Positions 36,064 to 44,527 of a stretch of DNA of 64,000 nucleotides are shown one piece after another; the stretch's first letter is position 1, and each line of letters opens with the position of its first letter. Origin of the DNA: an uncultured bacterium (lineage in GTDB: Bacteria; Cyanobacteriota; Vampirovibrionia; Gastranaerophilales; Gastranaerophilaceae); assembly GCA_949288725.1 (NCBI GenBank), contig CASELF010000102.1:36072-100071 (forward strand), written 5' to 3'. The position numbers and the translations under genes are program-made. The notes beneath the pieces were generated by a model. That model was not told the origin of the DNA and did not search any database. It was given only the letters and a program-made list of their open reading frames with translations.

Positions 36064-36666
36064 TTATTTATCCCTCAAATCCGTTAATATTTTTGTAAAT
36101 TCATACTTGGTTATAACCGTTGTTGATGGATTTATTCCCCCTGTAGAATGTGTAAGAGTTGTACCTTTAGTACTTTCCAGTGCTTGTCTAAATATTTCGT
36201 TTTGCTCATAACATGCTTTATATGCTCTTTTTAACAAGTCGATATATTGTGATGAAAATCTGTCATATTCCTTCTCTTGCCAATATAATTTATGTGTTTT
36301 AAGCCATTGGGTAAATTTTTTAGAACTTTCTTTTGCACTTCCGCCATAAAGCCCACAGATTTCTTTTTGTTTTTTTATATCATTAACTTTTAAACTTTGC
36401 AAAAAACCCTCTATTGATGCACATTCTACACCGTCAAAAACAAATTCCTTTGGCGCAAGATTACTTAAAACATTCGCAGGATACAGACCTGTTGAATATA
36501 TATCCAGAGTATTGTTTTCTCTATTAAACGTATCTTTTAAAAGATGTCCGTTTCTGCTTTTGGCAAAAAAATCATATTTCATCTTTGGTAACTTTCCTGT
36601 ATATGCAATATTGTTCCTCTTTATTTGAGGGATATATATATTGTTCTGATAAAACGATACTAACAT
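36064..36666 (-). CDS. NADAR/YbiA-like protein with N-terminal NIAYTG leader
   Basis: 200 residues. From about residue 60 it matches the pattern of the NADAR (YbiA-like) family of N-glycosidases that act on ADP-ribosylated or nucleotide riboside substrates. It has the stretch VLSNLAPKEFVFDGVECASI, then EGFLQSLK; AKESSKKFTQWL; LYWQEKEYDRFSSQYIDLLK; and the end THSTGGINPSTTVITKYEFT with ILTDLR. The first 45 residues are a separate leader (IPQIKRNNIAYTGKLPKMKY) whose core resembles the leaders of the proteins at 50010 and 60670. A DNA-damage or ADP-ribose-related role is inferred from the family only. Confidence 0.7.
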   Translation of the reverse strand: MLVSFYQNNIYIPQIKRNNIAYTGKLPKMKYDFFAKSRNGHLLKDTFNRENNTLDIYSTGLYPANVLSNLAPKEFVFDGVECASIEGFLQSLKVNDIKKQKEICGLYGGSAKESSKKFTQWLKTHKLYWQEKEYDRFSSQYIDLLKRAYKACYEQNEIFRQALESTKGTTLTHSTGGINPSTTVITKYEFTKILTDLRDK

Positions 36667-36736
36667 ATTTTCACACCACTTAACAAGTACGTACCTTATT
36701 AATATCCGTAAATTACAAAAATTTATCTAATTATAT

Positions 36737-36762
36737 AAATTGTAAACAAATATTTACAATTT
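36737..36762. promoter_or_regulatory. Palindromic operator over the fprA promoter
   Basis: AAATTGTAAA and TTTACAATTT are perfect 10-bp arms around CAAATA. The right arm contains TTTACA (36753-36758), the likely -35 box, followed after 17 bases by TTATAC (36776-36781) as -10. A dimeric repressor bound here would block the fprA promoter. Confidence 0.55.
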
Positions 36763-36843
36763 TATTGAGTACTAATTATACAACAATCGAGCAAATTTTT
36801 GTGATATCATTTTATTAAAAATATAATATAGGAGAAGAAAAAG

Positions 36844-38046
36844 ATGTATAATACTAAAGAAATTACCCCGGACTTATTCTGGGTAGGTGCAAATGACAGA
36901 AGAATAGCCCTTTTTGAAAGTGTTTACCCTGTTCCAACCGGAGTTTCTTATAATTCTTATTTATTAATGGATGAAAAAACTGTTCTTTTAGACACAGTAG
37001 ATAGAGCAGTTACTCATCAATTTATGGAAAATGTTGAACACGTTTTGAATGGCAGACACCTTGATTATTTAATAATTAATCACATGGAACCTGATCATTG
37101 TGCTGAAATTCCTACAATCGTGGCTAAATATCCTGATATCAAAATAGTTTGTAACGCTAAAACTCAAACTATGATTAAACAATTTTTTAATTTCAATTTT
37201 GAAGAAAATCAATATATGATTGTAAAAGAAGGTGATACATTAAATACCGGCAAACACAATTTAACATTTGTATTTGCCCCTATGGTTCACTGGCCTGAAG
37301 TTATGGTAACTTATGATACAACAGATAAAATTCTATTCTCAGCAGATGCTTTTGGTGCATTTGGCGCAATTGACGGTAATATATTTGCTGATGAAGTTGA
37401 TTATGATCATAGATATATGGATGAAGCAAGAAGATATTATACAAATATTGTTGGCAAGTATGGTCCACAAGTTCAAGCATTATTGAAAAAGGCAGCAGGA
37501 ATTGATATCAAAATGATTTGCCCGCTTCACGGATACATTTGGAGAAAAAATCTTGACGTATTTATCGATAAATATTTGAAATGGTCATCTTACACTCCTG
37601 AAACAAATTCCGTATTAATTGCTTATGCTTCTGTTTACGGCGGAACTCAAAATGCTGCTGAAATTTTAGCAACTAAACTTGCTAATCGCGGAGTAAAAGA
37701 TATTAAAATGTATGACGTTTCAACAACTCATCTTTCTTATATTTTATCTGATGCGTTTAAATATTCTCATATAGTTTTCGCATCAACAACTTATAACAAC
37801 GGAATTTTTGTTAATATGGAAAACCTGTTACACGATGTTGTTGCTCATAATTTGCAAAACCGCAAAATTGCAGTTATCGAAAATGGTAGTTGGGCTCCAA
37901 CTTGTGGAAAATTAATGACTGAACTTCTTTCTAAATTAAAAAATACTGAATTTATAAGTTCTAACGTTATTATAAAATCAGCAGTAAAACAAGATAAGGA
38001 AGAAGAACTTGATAATCTTGCTCAAGCAATTGTAAGTTCTATGTAA
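36844..38046 (+). CDS. fprA: Flavodiiron protein (A-type, O2/NO reductase)
   Basis: 400 residues. N-terminal metallo-beta-lactamase-like diiron domain with the ligand motif INHMEPDHCAEIP (HxExDH) at about residue 79, APMVHWPEVMVTYDTTDKIL and the later ligand His in CPLHGYIWRKN. C-terminal flavodoxin domain from about residue 255 (VLIAYASVYGGTQNAAEILA). These enzymes reduce O2 to water or NO to N2O and protect anaerobes. GGAGAAG precedes the ATG; the promoter carries a palindromic operator. Single gene with a terminator. Confidence 0.95.
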   Translation: MYNTKEITPDLFWVGANDRRIALFESVYPVPTGVSYNSYLLMDEKTVLLDTVDRAVTHQFMENVEHVLNGRHLDYLIINHMEPDHCAEIPTIVAKYPDIKIVCNAKTQTMIKQFFNFNFEENQYMIVKEGDTLNTGKHNLTFVFAPMVHWPEVMVTYDTTDKILFSADAFGAFGAIDGNIFADEVDYDHRYMDEARRYYTNIVGKYGPQVQALLKKAAGIDIKMICPLHGYIWRKNLDVFIDKYLKWSSYTPETNSVLIAYASVYGGTQNAAEILATKLANRGVKDIKMYDVSTTHLSYILSDAFKYSHIVFASTTYNNGIFVNMENLLHDVVAHNLQNRKIAVIENGSWAPTCGKLMTELLSKLKNTEFISSNVIIKSAVKQDKEEELDNLAQAIVSSM

Positions 38047-38067
38047 TTCGGTTAATTATTAAAGTTT

Positions 38068-38104
38068 AAAAAAATCCTGTTCATAAACTGAGCAGGATTT
38101 TTTA
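38068..38104. terminator. Bidirectional terminator between fprA and the aminotransferase
   Basis: AAAAATCCTG pairs with CAGGATTTTT around a 13-base loop; A-run before and T-run after the stem serve both convergent genes. Confidence 0.85.
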
Positions 38105-38105
38105 A

Positions 38106-39233
38106 TTATTCAAAACTTTTTCCAGCCATCCACGCAGAAAATATTTCCAAGGCTTTTGGCAACATTTCAAAATTATTTGCATAACCGATTCTCAAATAGC
38201 CATCAAGTTCAAGAGTTTCACCGGGCAAAATCATAACTCCTGTTTCTTCTTGCAATGTTTTACATAATTCGGTTGATTTCAATGGTAGATTATATTTCAC
38301 AAAAGCAGTAGTTCCGCCTTGAGGCTCTATTATTTCAATATGAGGTTCATTTTTTGCCCAAGTTAATAAAATCTCTTTCCCTGTTTTTATTTTTTCAAGA
38401 TTTCTTTTTATTATCTTATCCCTATTTTCTATTGCTAAACTTGCCAAATAATCATCTATTATCCCAACACTTATTGTATTGTATTCTCTGTGATGATTTA
38501 CTTGCGATATAATATCAGTATTTGCAACAATCCACCCAAGACGTAATCCAGCAAGAGAAAACACCTTTGACATACTGCCTGTTGAAATTCCTTTTTCATA
38601 TATATCAGCAATAGAAACAGAAAAAGAGTTTTGGGTATGATTTAACCCTCTATAAACCTCGTCACATAATATATAAGCATCAGATTTTCTTGCAATTTGC
38701 ACAATTTTACTTAGCATTTCATCAGGAATTACAGCTCCCGTAGGGTTGTTTGGATTGTTCATACAAATCATTTTTGTATCATTACCAACCAAGTTTTCTA
38801 ATTCTGTCAAATCAGGAAGCCAATTATTTTCCTGCTTTAAAAAATACAATTTGACATCTGCGCCAAATGATTTTGGAATTGAATAATGCTGTTGATATGT
38901 CGGAACTATTGAAACAACTTTATCACCTTGATTTATTAAAGACATTATTACAAGTTGATTGGCTCCGATTGCACCATGGGTTATTGTAATATTTTCAGAA
39001 GTTTGATTTTGGTATAATAATGAAATTGCACTTTTTAATCTTGAACTTCCATGGATATCACCATAGTTTAATTTCTTTTGAAAAAGTTGAGCAAGGTAAG
39101 CCTCTTTATTCCCTGTTATTTCAAAAAGTTCATCTAATGATAATGATTCAACGCATGTATCTGCCAAATCATATACTGCATCTTTTTCGTATTTATTAAA
39201 CCACTCTTCTACTTTAAACTTTTCTATATACAA
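38106..39233 (-). CDS. PLP-dependent aminotransferase class I/II
   Basis: 375 residues of aspartate-aminotransferase fold type I. It has the segment MNNPNNPTGAVIPDEMLSKI, CDEVYRG (Asp and Tyr of the PLP site), and STGSMSKVFSLAGLRLGW with the Schiff-base Lys; GYLRIGYANNFE carries the C-terminal Arg. It belongs to the capreomycidine-synthase/PatB-like subgroup by general look; the substrate is not predictable. It may be co-transcribed with the two upstream hypothetical genes. Confidence 0.9.
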   Translation of the reverse strand: MYIEKFKVEEWFNKYEKDAVYDLADTCVESLSLDELFEITGNKEAYLAQLFQKKLNYGDIHGSSRLKSAISLLYQNQTSENITITHGAIGANQLVIMSLINQGDKVVSIVPTYQQHYSIPKSFGADVKLYFLKQENNWLPDLTELENLVGNDTKMICMNNPNNPTGAVIPDEMLSKIVQIARKSDAYILCDEVYRGLNHTQNSFSVSIADIYEKGISTGSMSKVFSLAGLRLGWIVANTDIISQVNHHREYNTISVGIIDDYLASLAIENRDKIIKRNLEKIKTGKEILLTWAKNEPHIEIIEPQGGTTAFVKYNLPLKSTELCKTLQEETGVMILPGETLELDGYLRIGYANNFEMLPKALEIFSAWMAGKSFE

Positions 39234-39249
39234 ATTAAACCTTCACAAT

Positions 39250-39960
39250 CTAAAATTTATAATCAAGATAATGAACATCCATAAGTTTATTAAGATATTT
39301 TTTATTTGTGAGCAAATCCCAATCCGTAAACTTCATATCAGAACCGACTTCAAGATACGGATAATACTTTTTAGGTAAATGATTTCTCGCAATATATTTA
39401 AAATAATCGCTCAAAACTTTACATCCTACTTGAAATAATGATTTATCATCCGGAATAATATCGCCAAGCATATCCAGTCTTGAATGTAAATATCTTGATT
39501 TATACTTAAATTCTTCTATATTAGGAAGTTTACTTTTTATGATTTGTTTCAAACCTTGCATAATATATCTGGAATCATCCGTTTCCAATACAAAACCAAA
39601 TTTTGCTAAAAATGGGATATTTCTTGTATCACCTGCAAAATATGTCAAATTATTCATACGATTTTGCGCAAGTTCTATTATCGCAGCAAGAGTAAGTAAC
39701 TGCCCGTTACCTTCTTTTTCAGTGTATGAAATTAACTGTTTACCTTCTATTGTTGATTTTGCTTTGTTGAATAATATTTCAAATGTCCCAAGGTTTTCCC
39801 CGTCATAATCATCTATCATAATCGCAGGATATTTACCTTTTTCGGTATAATATAAATCAACTGACTTCATACGGGTATTAAGGGCATTGAATTTTTTAAA
39901 CATCCTAATACCATTATGATCATAGAAAGATATCACTCGCTTTGAATAATCAAATTTCAT
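39250..39960 (-). CDS. Hypothetical protein with GNAT-like core
   Basis: 236 residues from the ATG at 39960; a TTG at 39978 would add six residues. The centre GNGQLLTLAAIIELAQNRMN, then FLAKFGFVLETDD, has the layout of an acetyl-CoA-binding loop and the C-terminal IPFLAKFGF of GNAT acetyltransferases. The remaining C-terminal 110 residues are not recognised. It resembles many short GNAT-like orphans in gut bacteria; function unknown. It lies 16 bases before the aminotransferase gene. Confidence 0.6.
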   Translation of the reverse strand: MKFDYSKRVISFYDHNGIRMFKKFNALNTRMKSVDLYYTEKGKYPAIMIDDYDGENLGTFEILFNKAKSTIEGKQLISYTEKEGNGQLLTLAAIIELAQNRMNNLTYFAGDTRNIPFLAKFGFVLETDDSRYIMQGLKQIIKSKLPNIEEFKYKSRYLHSRLDMLGDIIPDDKSLFQVGCKVLSDYFKYIARNHLPKKYYPYLEVGSDMKFTDWDLLTNKKYLNKLMDVHYLDYKF

Positions 39961-40023
39961 ATTCTTATTTAAATTCAAACATGAAATTTTTTGCTACCAA
40001 AATAATAAAATCTTAATACTTAT

Positions 40024-40803
40024 TTACTTTTTAAATTTAAGACAATAACCTATTATAAATCTGAATTTTTCTGAAATTGATAGTGTCTTAAATACTGTAG
40101 CCATTTGATTTTTATTTATACCTATAGCATCAAGTTTGCTTCTGTCAAAATTCAAACTCTTTGCCAAAAAACTTGCAGTGTGAATATTATATTCAAAAAC
40201 TTTTTTTTCATGCTTAGTTTTCAAATATTTCAAAATATCATCCAGTGTATAGTCAGAATTTACATTATTCAAAACTGATTTAATAACTTCGACTGTTGTT
40301 GTAGAATTTTCTTTTTCAAAATAATTCAAGCAATCTTCAAACAGAAAATCTAAAGATGGCTGATTTGAAATTCCAAGAGTTTTCATAGCCTTTTTAGGAA
40401 GTTCAAGTTTTGTTTTTCTGTTATCAAAAATATTCCAAATTTCTTTGCATTTTTTATCAAGGAATTTTTTGGCAACTGCAAATTCTTTTGTATCACCATA
40501 CTTAACTTTTAAACGTTTAACCTCCAAATCAGAATTTGCATCTATTGCTTTTGCAAGTTCATAAATAATATTGCGTAATGTTTCATTGCGCAATTTTTCT
40601 TCTATTTGCAAAATCCCAAAGTTATACCCTGAATATGGGTTAATCTTTTCTATATAATTAATACTTGAAACAAGAGAAGCAACTTTTGTTTTGAAGTGAG
40701 GCTTTCCTAAGAATTTTTCAGAATCCAAGCCTGATATCGCCTTCAATTCGTCAAATTCAATCAATGAGTCAAAAGACTGTTTTTCTATGATTTCTTTTCC
40801 CAT
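40024..40803 (-). CDS. Hypothetical helical protein
   Basis: 259 residues, basic, mostly helical, no signal peptide or membrane segment. Segments such as LGKPHFKTKVASLVSSINYI and VFEYNIHTASFLAKSLNFDR match nothing I know. It lies upstream of the GNAT-like gene on the same strand with a 64-base gap, and downstream of aroB. Not a shadow: it is the only long frame in the region. Confidence 0.6.
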   Translation of the reverse strand: MGKEIIEKQSFDSLIEFDELKAISGLDSEKFLGKPHFKTKVASLVSSINYIEKINPYSGYNFGILQIEEKLRNETLRNIIYELAKAIDANSDLEVKRLKVKYGDTKEFAVAKKFLDKKCKEIWNIFDNRKTKLELPKKAMKTLGISNQPSLDFLFEDCLNYFEKENSTTTVEVIKSVLNNVNSDYTLDDILKYLKTKHEKKVFEYNIHTASFLAKSLNFDRSKLDAIGINKNQMATVFKTLSISEKFRFIIGYCLKFKK

Positions 40804-40902
40804 AAAAAACTTTTTCCCCTATGTATTAATATAAAAAATTTCAAGACAAAAAAATTGCCTTCTTTTAATCAGAATGTAACGATTTTATAAATTAAAAACT
40901 AA

Positions 40903-41988
40903 CTACTTGTTTTCACCAACCAATTCAAACAATTCAGGAACTGTGAATTTGTATTCTCCAACTTGTGCATATTGAACAGGTAAAATAAAGTTGATACAAT
41001 TGCCTGTTGCTTTTTTATCAGTTGTCATTATCGGAATATATTTTGATGGCGCAAAAACTTTTAGCGGTTTGTATTCATATTTTTGGATTATATCAGAACA
41101 TAAAAACTGATATTCTTTGTCTATTAAATTCTTCTTTACTGCAAGATTGAGCGCAAATTTTATACCTTCAATTACACATTCACCGTGAGTATATTTTTTA
41201 TAATTTGTTAATTTTTCAACAGCATGAGCGTATGTGTGACCATAATTCAATATTTTCCTTAATCCGCTTTCTTTTTCATCGTTTTCGACTACTTTTATCT
41301 TTAGTTGAACGCAAGCAGATATTAGTCTTTCCATTGTATAGGAATCTTTATTCAGAATTTTTTCACAATTTTCATTTAAGAAATTCAACAAATTAAATTC
41401 ACTATCTTCATCACAACTTTTTTCGATAAAACCGTATTTAATAACTTCACCCAAACCGCTCTTATATTGCTTGATATCAAGAGTTTTTAAGAAATTGGTA
41501 TTGATGAAAACAAATTTTGGCTGATAAAATGCTCCAACTAAATTTTTCCCGTAATTTGTATTGATTGCAACCTTGCCGCCAACAGAACTATCTGTCATTG
41601 CAAGAAGTGTTGTCGGAACTTGGATAAAATTTATCCCTCTCATATAAGTTGAGGCTGCAAATCCTGCGATATCGCCGACTACACCGCCACCTATTGCGAC
41701 AATATAATCTTCTCTTTTTAATTTTTTTGACAGAGCAAACTCTAAAATTCTCAAATAATTTTTATAATTTTTCTCCCTTTCTCCGTCTTTTAATACAAAT
41801 ATTTTATCCTTCGGAAAATCTAAAACTTTGGAATATAATTTATAAACCTTTTGATTAATCACAACAATATAATTTTTGTCACCGCATTCGTGCAAAATTT
41901 TCCTTCGCAAAGCAGAAAAATCCGCATTATCAATATAAATAGGATACTGCTTAGTGCGTGATTTTATATTTACTTCCAACGTATTCAT
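40903..41988 (-). CDS. aroB: 3-dehydroquinate synthase
   Basis: 361 residues. Second step of the shikimate pathway. Motifs: VAIGGGVVGDIAGFAASTYM (NAD-binding, about 97-116), IQVPTTLLAMTDSSVGGKVA (active-site Asp and Lys), GEVIKYGFI, ILNYGHTYAHAVEKL (metal His) and YTHGECVIEG (second metal His). The ATG overlaps the aroK TGA in ATGA, so the two enzymes are translationally coupled. Confidence 0.97.
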   Translation of the reverse strand: MNTLEVNIKSRTKQYPIYIDNADFSALRRKILHECGDKNYIVVINQKVYKLYSKVLDFPKDKIFVLKDGEREKNYKNYLRILEFALSKKLKREDYIVAIGGGVVGDIAGFAASTYMRGINFIQVPTTLLAMTDSSVGGKVAINTNYGKNLVGAFYQPKFVFINTNFLKTLDIKQYKSGLGEVIKYGFIEKSCDEDSEFNLLNFLNENCEKILNKDSYTMERLISACVQLKIKVVENDEKESGLRKILNYGHTYAHAVEKLTNYKKYTHGECVIEGIKFALNLAVKKNLIDKEYQFLCSDIIQKYEYKPLKVFAPSKYIPIMTTDKKATGNCINFILPVQYAQVGEYKFTVPELFELVGENK

Positions 41989-42494
41989 CTTAAAACTCCC
42001 AAAATTTCTTCGACCACCTGTTCTATTGTTTTACCATCAGTATTTACTATATAATTTGCTTTTTCGTAATTTTTTTCTCGTTTATTTATAATATTTTTAA
42101 TCCGCTCAATATTCATGTTATTTTTTAGCAAGGGTCTTGTCAAATCTGTTTTAATCCGTTCATAAATAACTTCTGCTGAAGTTTGAAGATAAACGACCTT
42201 TGAATTTTCTGTTAAAAACGCTTGGGTATCAGAATTTTCAAACGCTCCGCCACCTATTGAAACAATCATATTATAAGGTTTTACATTATCCTTTATCGCA
42301 TTTTTTTCAAGTGTTCTAAAATAAATTTCCCCATATTTTTCAAAAATTTCTGAAATAGGACATTTATGCTGAATTTCAATCAGACTATCTATATCAAGAC
42401 AGTCAAGTTGAAGTTTTTGGGCTAAAATTTTAGCACAAGATGTTTTTCCGGCACCCATCATTCCTATTAAAGTTATCGTTTTCATAACATTCAT
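41985..42494 (-). CDS. aroK: Shikimate kinase
   Basis: 169 residues. P-loop GMMGAGKTSCAKILAQKLQL (about 11-30), DIDSLIE (shikimate-binding Asp), RTLEKNAI (Arg site), VSIGGGAFEN and the LID Arg in LTRPLLKNN. Phosphorylates shikimate. The first ATG at 42494 is used here; a second ATG 9 bases later is equally possible and no strong ribosome binding site decides. Coupled with aroB. Confidence 0.95.
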   Translation of the reverse strand: MNVMKTITLIGMMGAGKTSCAKILAQKLQLDCLDIDSLIEIQHKCPISEIFEKYGEIYFRTLEKNAIKDNVKPYNMIVSIGGGAFENSDTQAFLTENSKVVYLQTSAEVIYERIKTDLTRPLLKNNMNIERIKNIINKREKNYEKANYIVNTDGKTIEQVVEEILGVLR

Positions 42495-42585
42495 ATTACA
42501 TTAAAATTTTTGTAAAATAAATATATTTAACTTTTTTGACTTACTCTTTGTATAAGGTATCATTAGTAAAAAAGGATACTAAATT

Positions 42586-43368
42586 ATGAAAAAGATATTT
42601 ATACTTTTAATGTTGATTGTATTTATTTGTTGCGGTTGCGGCAAAAAAGATGATGAAATATATTCAAATGATTTACATACAATAATAAAACGTGACAAAC
42701 TAATCGTTGGCGTAAAAACAGACACATATCCATTTGGTTACAAGGATAAAAAAGGCAGATATATGGGTTATGATGCCGCACTGGGAAGGCTTATTGCTAA
42801 AGGTTTGCTTGGCGATGAAAAGAAAATTCAATTTGTCCCTGTGACAACATCTGACAGAATTATGAAATTGTATTCAGGAGATGTTGATATGCTCATTGCA
42901 ACAATGACAATTACACCCAAAAGAAAAGATTTAATTATGTTTTCAAAGCCATATCACGTTGCAGGACAAGCAATACTTGTGAAAAAAGGAAGTTTAATTA
43001 GAAATATTCAGGATTTAAAAGAGAAAAAAGTTGCAATTATATTCGGTTCTACCAGTGAACAAAGTATAAGACTTGCTGTTCCTGGGGTGAAAATTGTAGG
43101 CTGCAAAACATATCCTGCAGCATTACAACATCTAAAATCAGGCAAAGCAGATGCAATTGTTGCTGATGACACTATTTTAATCGGAATGGCTCTTAGAGAT
43201 AAATCCGTTGAACTTTTACCAAAAAGATACTCAAAAGAACCTTATGGCGTTGCTCTTAGAAAAGGGCCGGAATCAGAAGATTTGCTAACCGCGGTTAACA
43301 ATGTTATTGATATCGAAACTCATAACGGACATTTGAAAAAAATTAAAGCAAGTTTTGGAATTAAATAA
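42586..43368 (+). CDS. Extracellular solute-binding lipoprotein, family 3 (polar amino acids)
   Basis: 260 residues. Signal peptide with a lipobox (FICCGCGK, cleavage before a Cys near residue 17-19). The mature part has the SBP_bac_3 pattern: IVGVKTDTYPFGYKDKKGRY, the stretch MGYDAALGRLIAK, DVDMLIATMTITPKRKDLI, VAIIFGSTSEQSI and DAIVADDT. It binds a polar amino acid for an ABC importer; no permease or ATPase is adjacent, so it is an orphan or shared component. The 3' end overlaps the convergent tRNA nucleotidyltransferase by 8 bases. Confidence 0.9.
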   Translation: MKKIFILLMLIVFICCGCGKKDDEIYSNDLHTIIKRDKLIVGVKTDTYPFGYKDKKGRYMGYDAALGRLIAKGLLGDEKKIQFVPVTTSDRIMKLYSGDVDMLIATMTITPKRKDLIMFSKPYHVAGQAILVKKGSLIRNIQDLKEKKVAIIFGSTSEQSIRLAVPGVKIVGCKTYPAALQHLKSGKADAIVADDTILIGMALRDKSVELLPKRYSKEPYGVALRKGPESEDLLTAVNNVIDIETHNGHLKKIKASFGIK

Positions 43369-44461
43369 TTTCAAAAAATTGCTTAGCAAGTTCCATTTCC
43401 TGAACTTTATTAAGTTCAGGATTTTTTAATTTGTACTCCAATATAAAATCAAAACATTGCTGATATTTTGAAGATGGATTTATCCCCATTTCTACCAAAT
43501 CTTTTCCTGTTATTTCAATTTTTATATTACGTAATTTATACAAATATTTTTCAACAACATCTTTATTTATTGAAAAGAACATTATTATTGTTTCTAAATT
43601 TAAACCTTCAAAAGCCTTACAAATTTCAAAATCACTATCAAAAGTTTTGTTATTTTTTAGTTTATTAAAATCATCAACAATCTTTTTTTCGACTTTCGTT
43701 AACGGCAGTGCCGAAATATCAGGTAATAAACCCACATAAATTATCCAAATATTTTCAGGGGCAAATTCTCTTATAAGGTGCTCAAAATTAACCTTTGGCA
43801 ATTCAAAACTCTGAGCAGAAACAAGTTTATAAATTCCTTCATTTATAAACTTTTCAAATGCAAATTGTGAATTTAAGTTAAAAGTTTCAACCAATTCTTT
43901 TTTTAGCCTTTTATAAGACATATCGTAATTAATATTTTTCAAGTATTCATCTTGAAGTTTTTTAGTAGTTTCATCAAGACCAAAACCAAACCTAATTGAA
44001 AACTTCAAAGCCCTTACAATTCTTGTCGGATCATCAACAAAACTTTTATCATGTAAGACCCTTAAAATTTTATTTTTAATATCATCTAACCCGCCTGTAT
44101 AATCAACAATCTCACCTGTGAGAGTAGACTTAGCCAGCGCATTTATTGTAAAATCACGTCTTAGTACATCTTCTTTTAAAGAGCATCCGAGATCTTGCAC
44201 TTTTGGAAGATGTCCTTTTTGGGGGTATATTTCACTTCTTGTGGATGCAATATCAATTTCTTGGTCGTTAAGTTTAATTCTTACTGTTCCAAAAGGTTCG
44301 TTAACCTGCAGAATTTCAGCATCAGGAATAGTTTTAGCAAATTCTATTGCATTTCCGACATACGTTAAATCTACATCAAAACTTTCTTTGCCAAGCAGTT
44401 CATCTCTGACTACTCCGCCTATATAAAATAAGTTTTTATCCTGTAAATTTATGATTTTCAT
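43361..44461 (-). CDS. tRNA nucleotidyltransferase / poly(A) polymerase family
   Basis: 366 residues of class II. Nucleotidyltransferase core FYIGGVVRDELLGKESFDVD (G-G-x-V-R-D and the DxD metal site) near residue 12, then RRDFTINALA, DPTRIVRALKFSIRFGF (RNA-binding/adenylation motif), and C-terminal helices. It is likely a CCA- or A-adding enzyme; tRNA-Trp in this window lacks an encoded CCA, so a CCA-adding activity is required somewhere. A bacterial class II enzyme with an HD domain would be longer; none is seen here. Confidence 0.9.
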   Translation of the reverse strand: MKIINLQDKNLFYIGGVVRDELLGKESFDVDLTYVGNAIEFAKTIPDAEILQVNEPFGTVRIKLNDQEIDIASTRSEIYPQKGHLPKVQDLGCSLKEDVLRRDFTINALAKSTLTGEIVDYTGGLDDIKNKILRVLHDKSFVDDPTRIVRALKFSIRFGFGLDETTKKLQDEYLKNINYDMSYKRLKKELVETFNLNSQFAFEKFINEGIYKLVSAQSFELPKVNFEHLIREFAPENIWIIYVGLLPDISALPLTKVEKKIVDDFNKLKNNKTFDSDFEICKAFEGLNLETIIMFFSINKDVVEKYLYKLRNIKIEITGKDLVEMGINPSSKYQQCFDFILEYKLKNPELNKVQEMELAKQFFEII

Positions 44462-44527
44462 ACGTTGATTTTAGCGTAAAATGGTGTAAAATGGAATATG
44501 TACAAAAAAGAAGGTAGTTTATAATTT

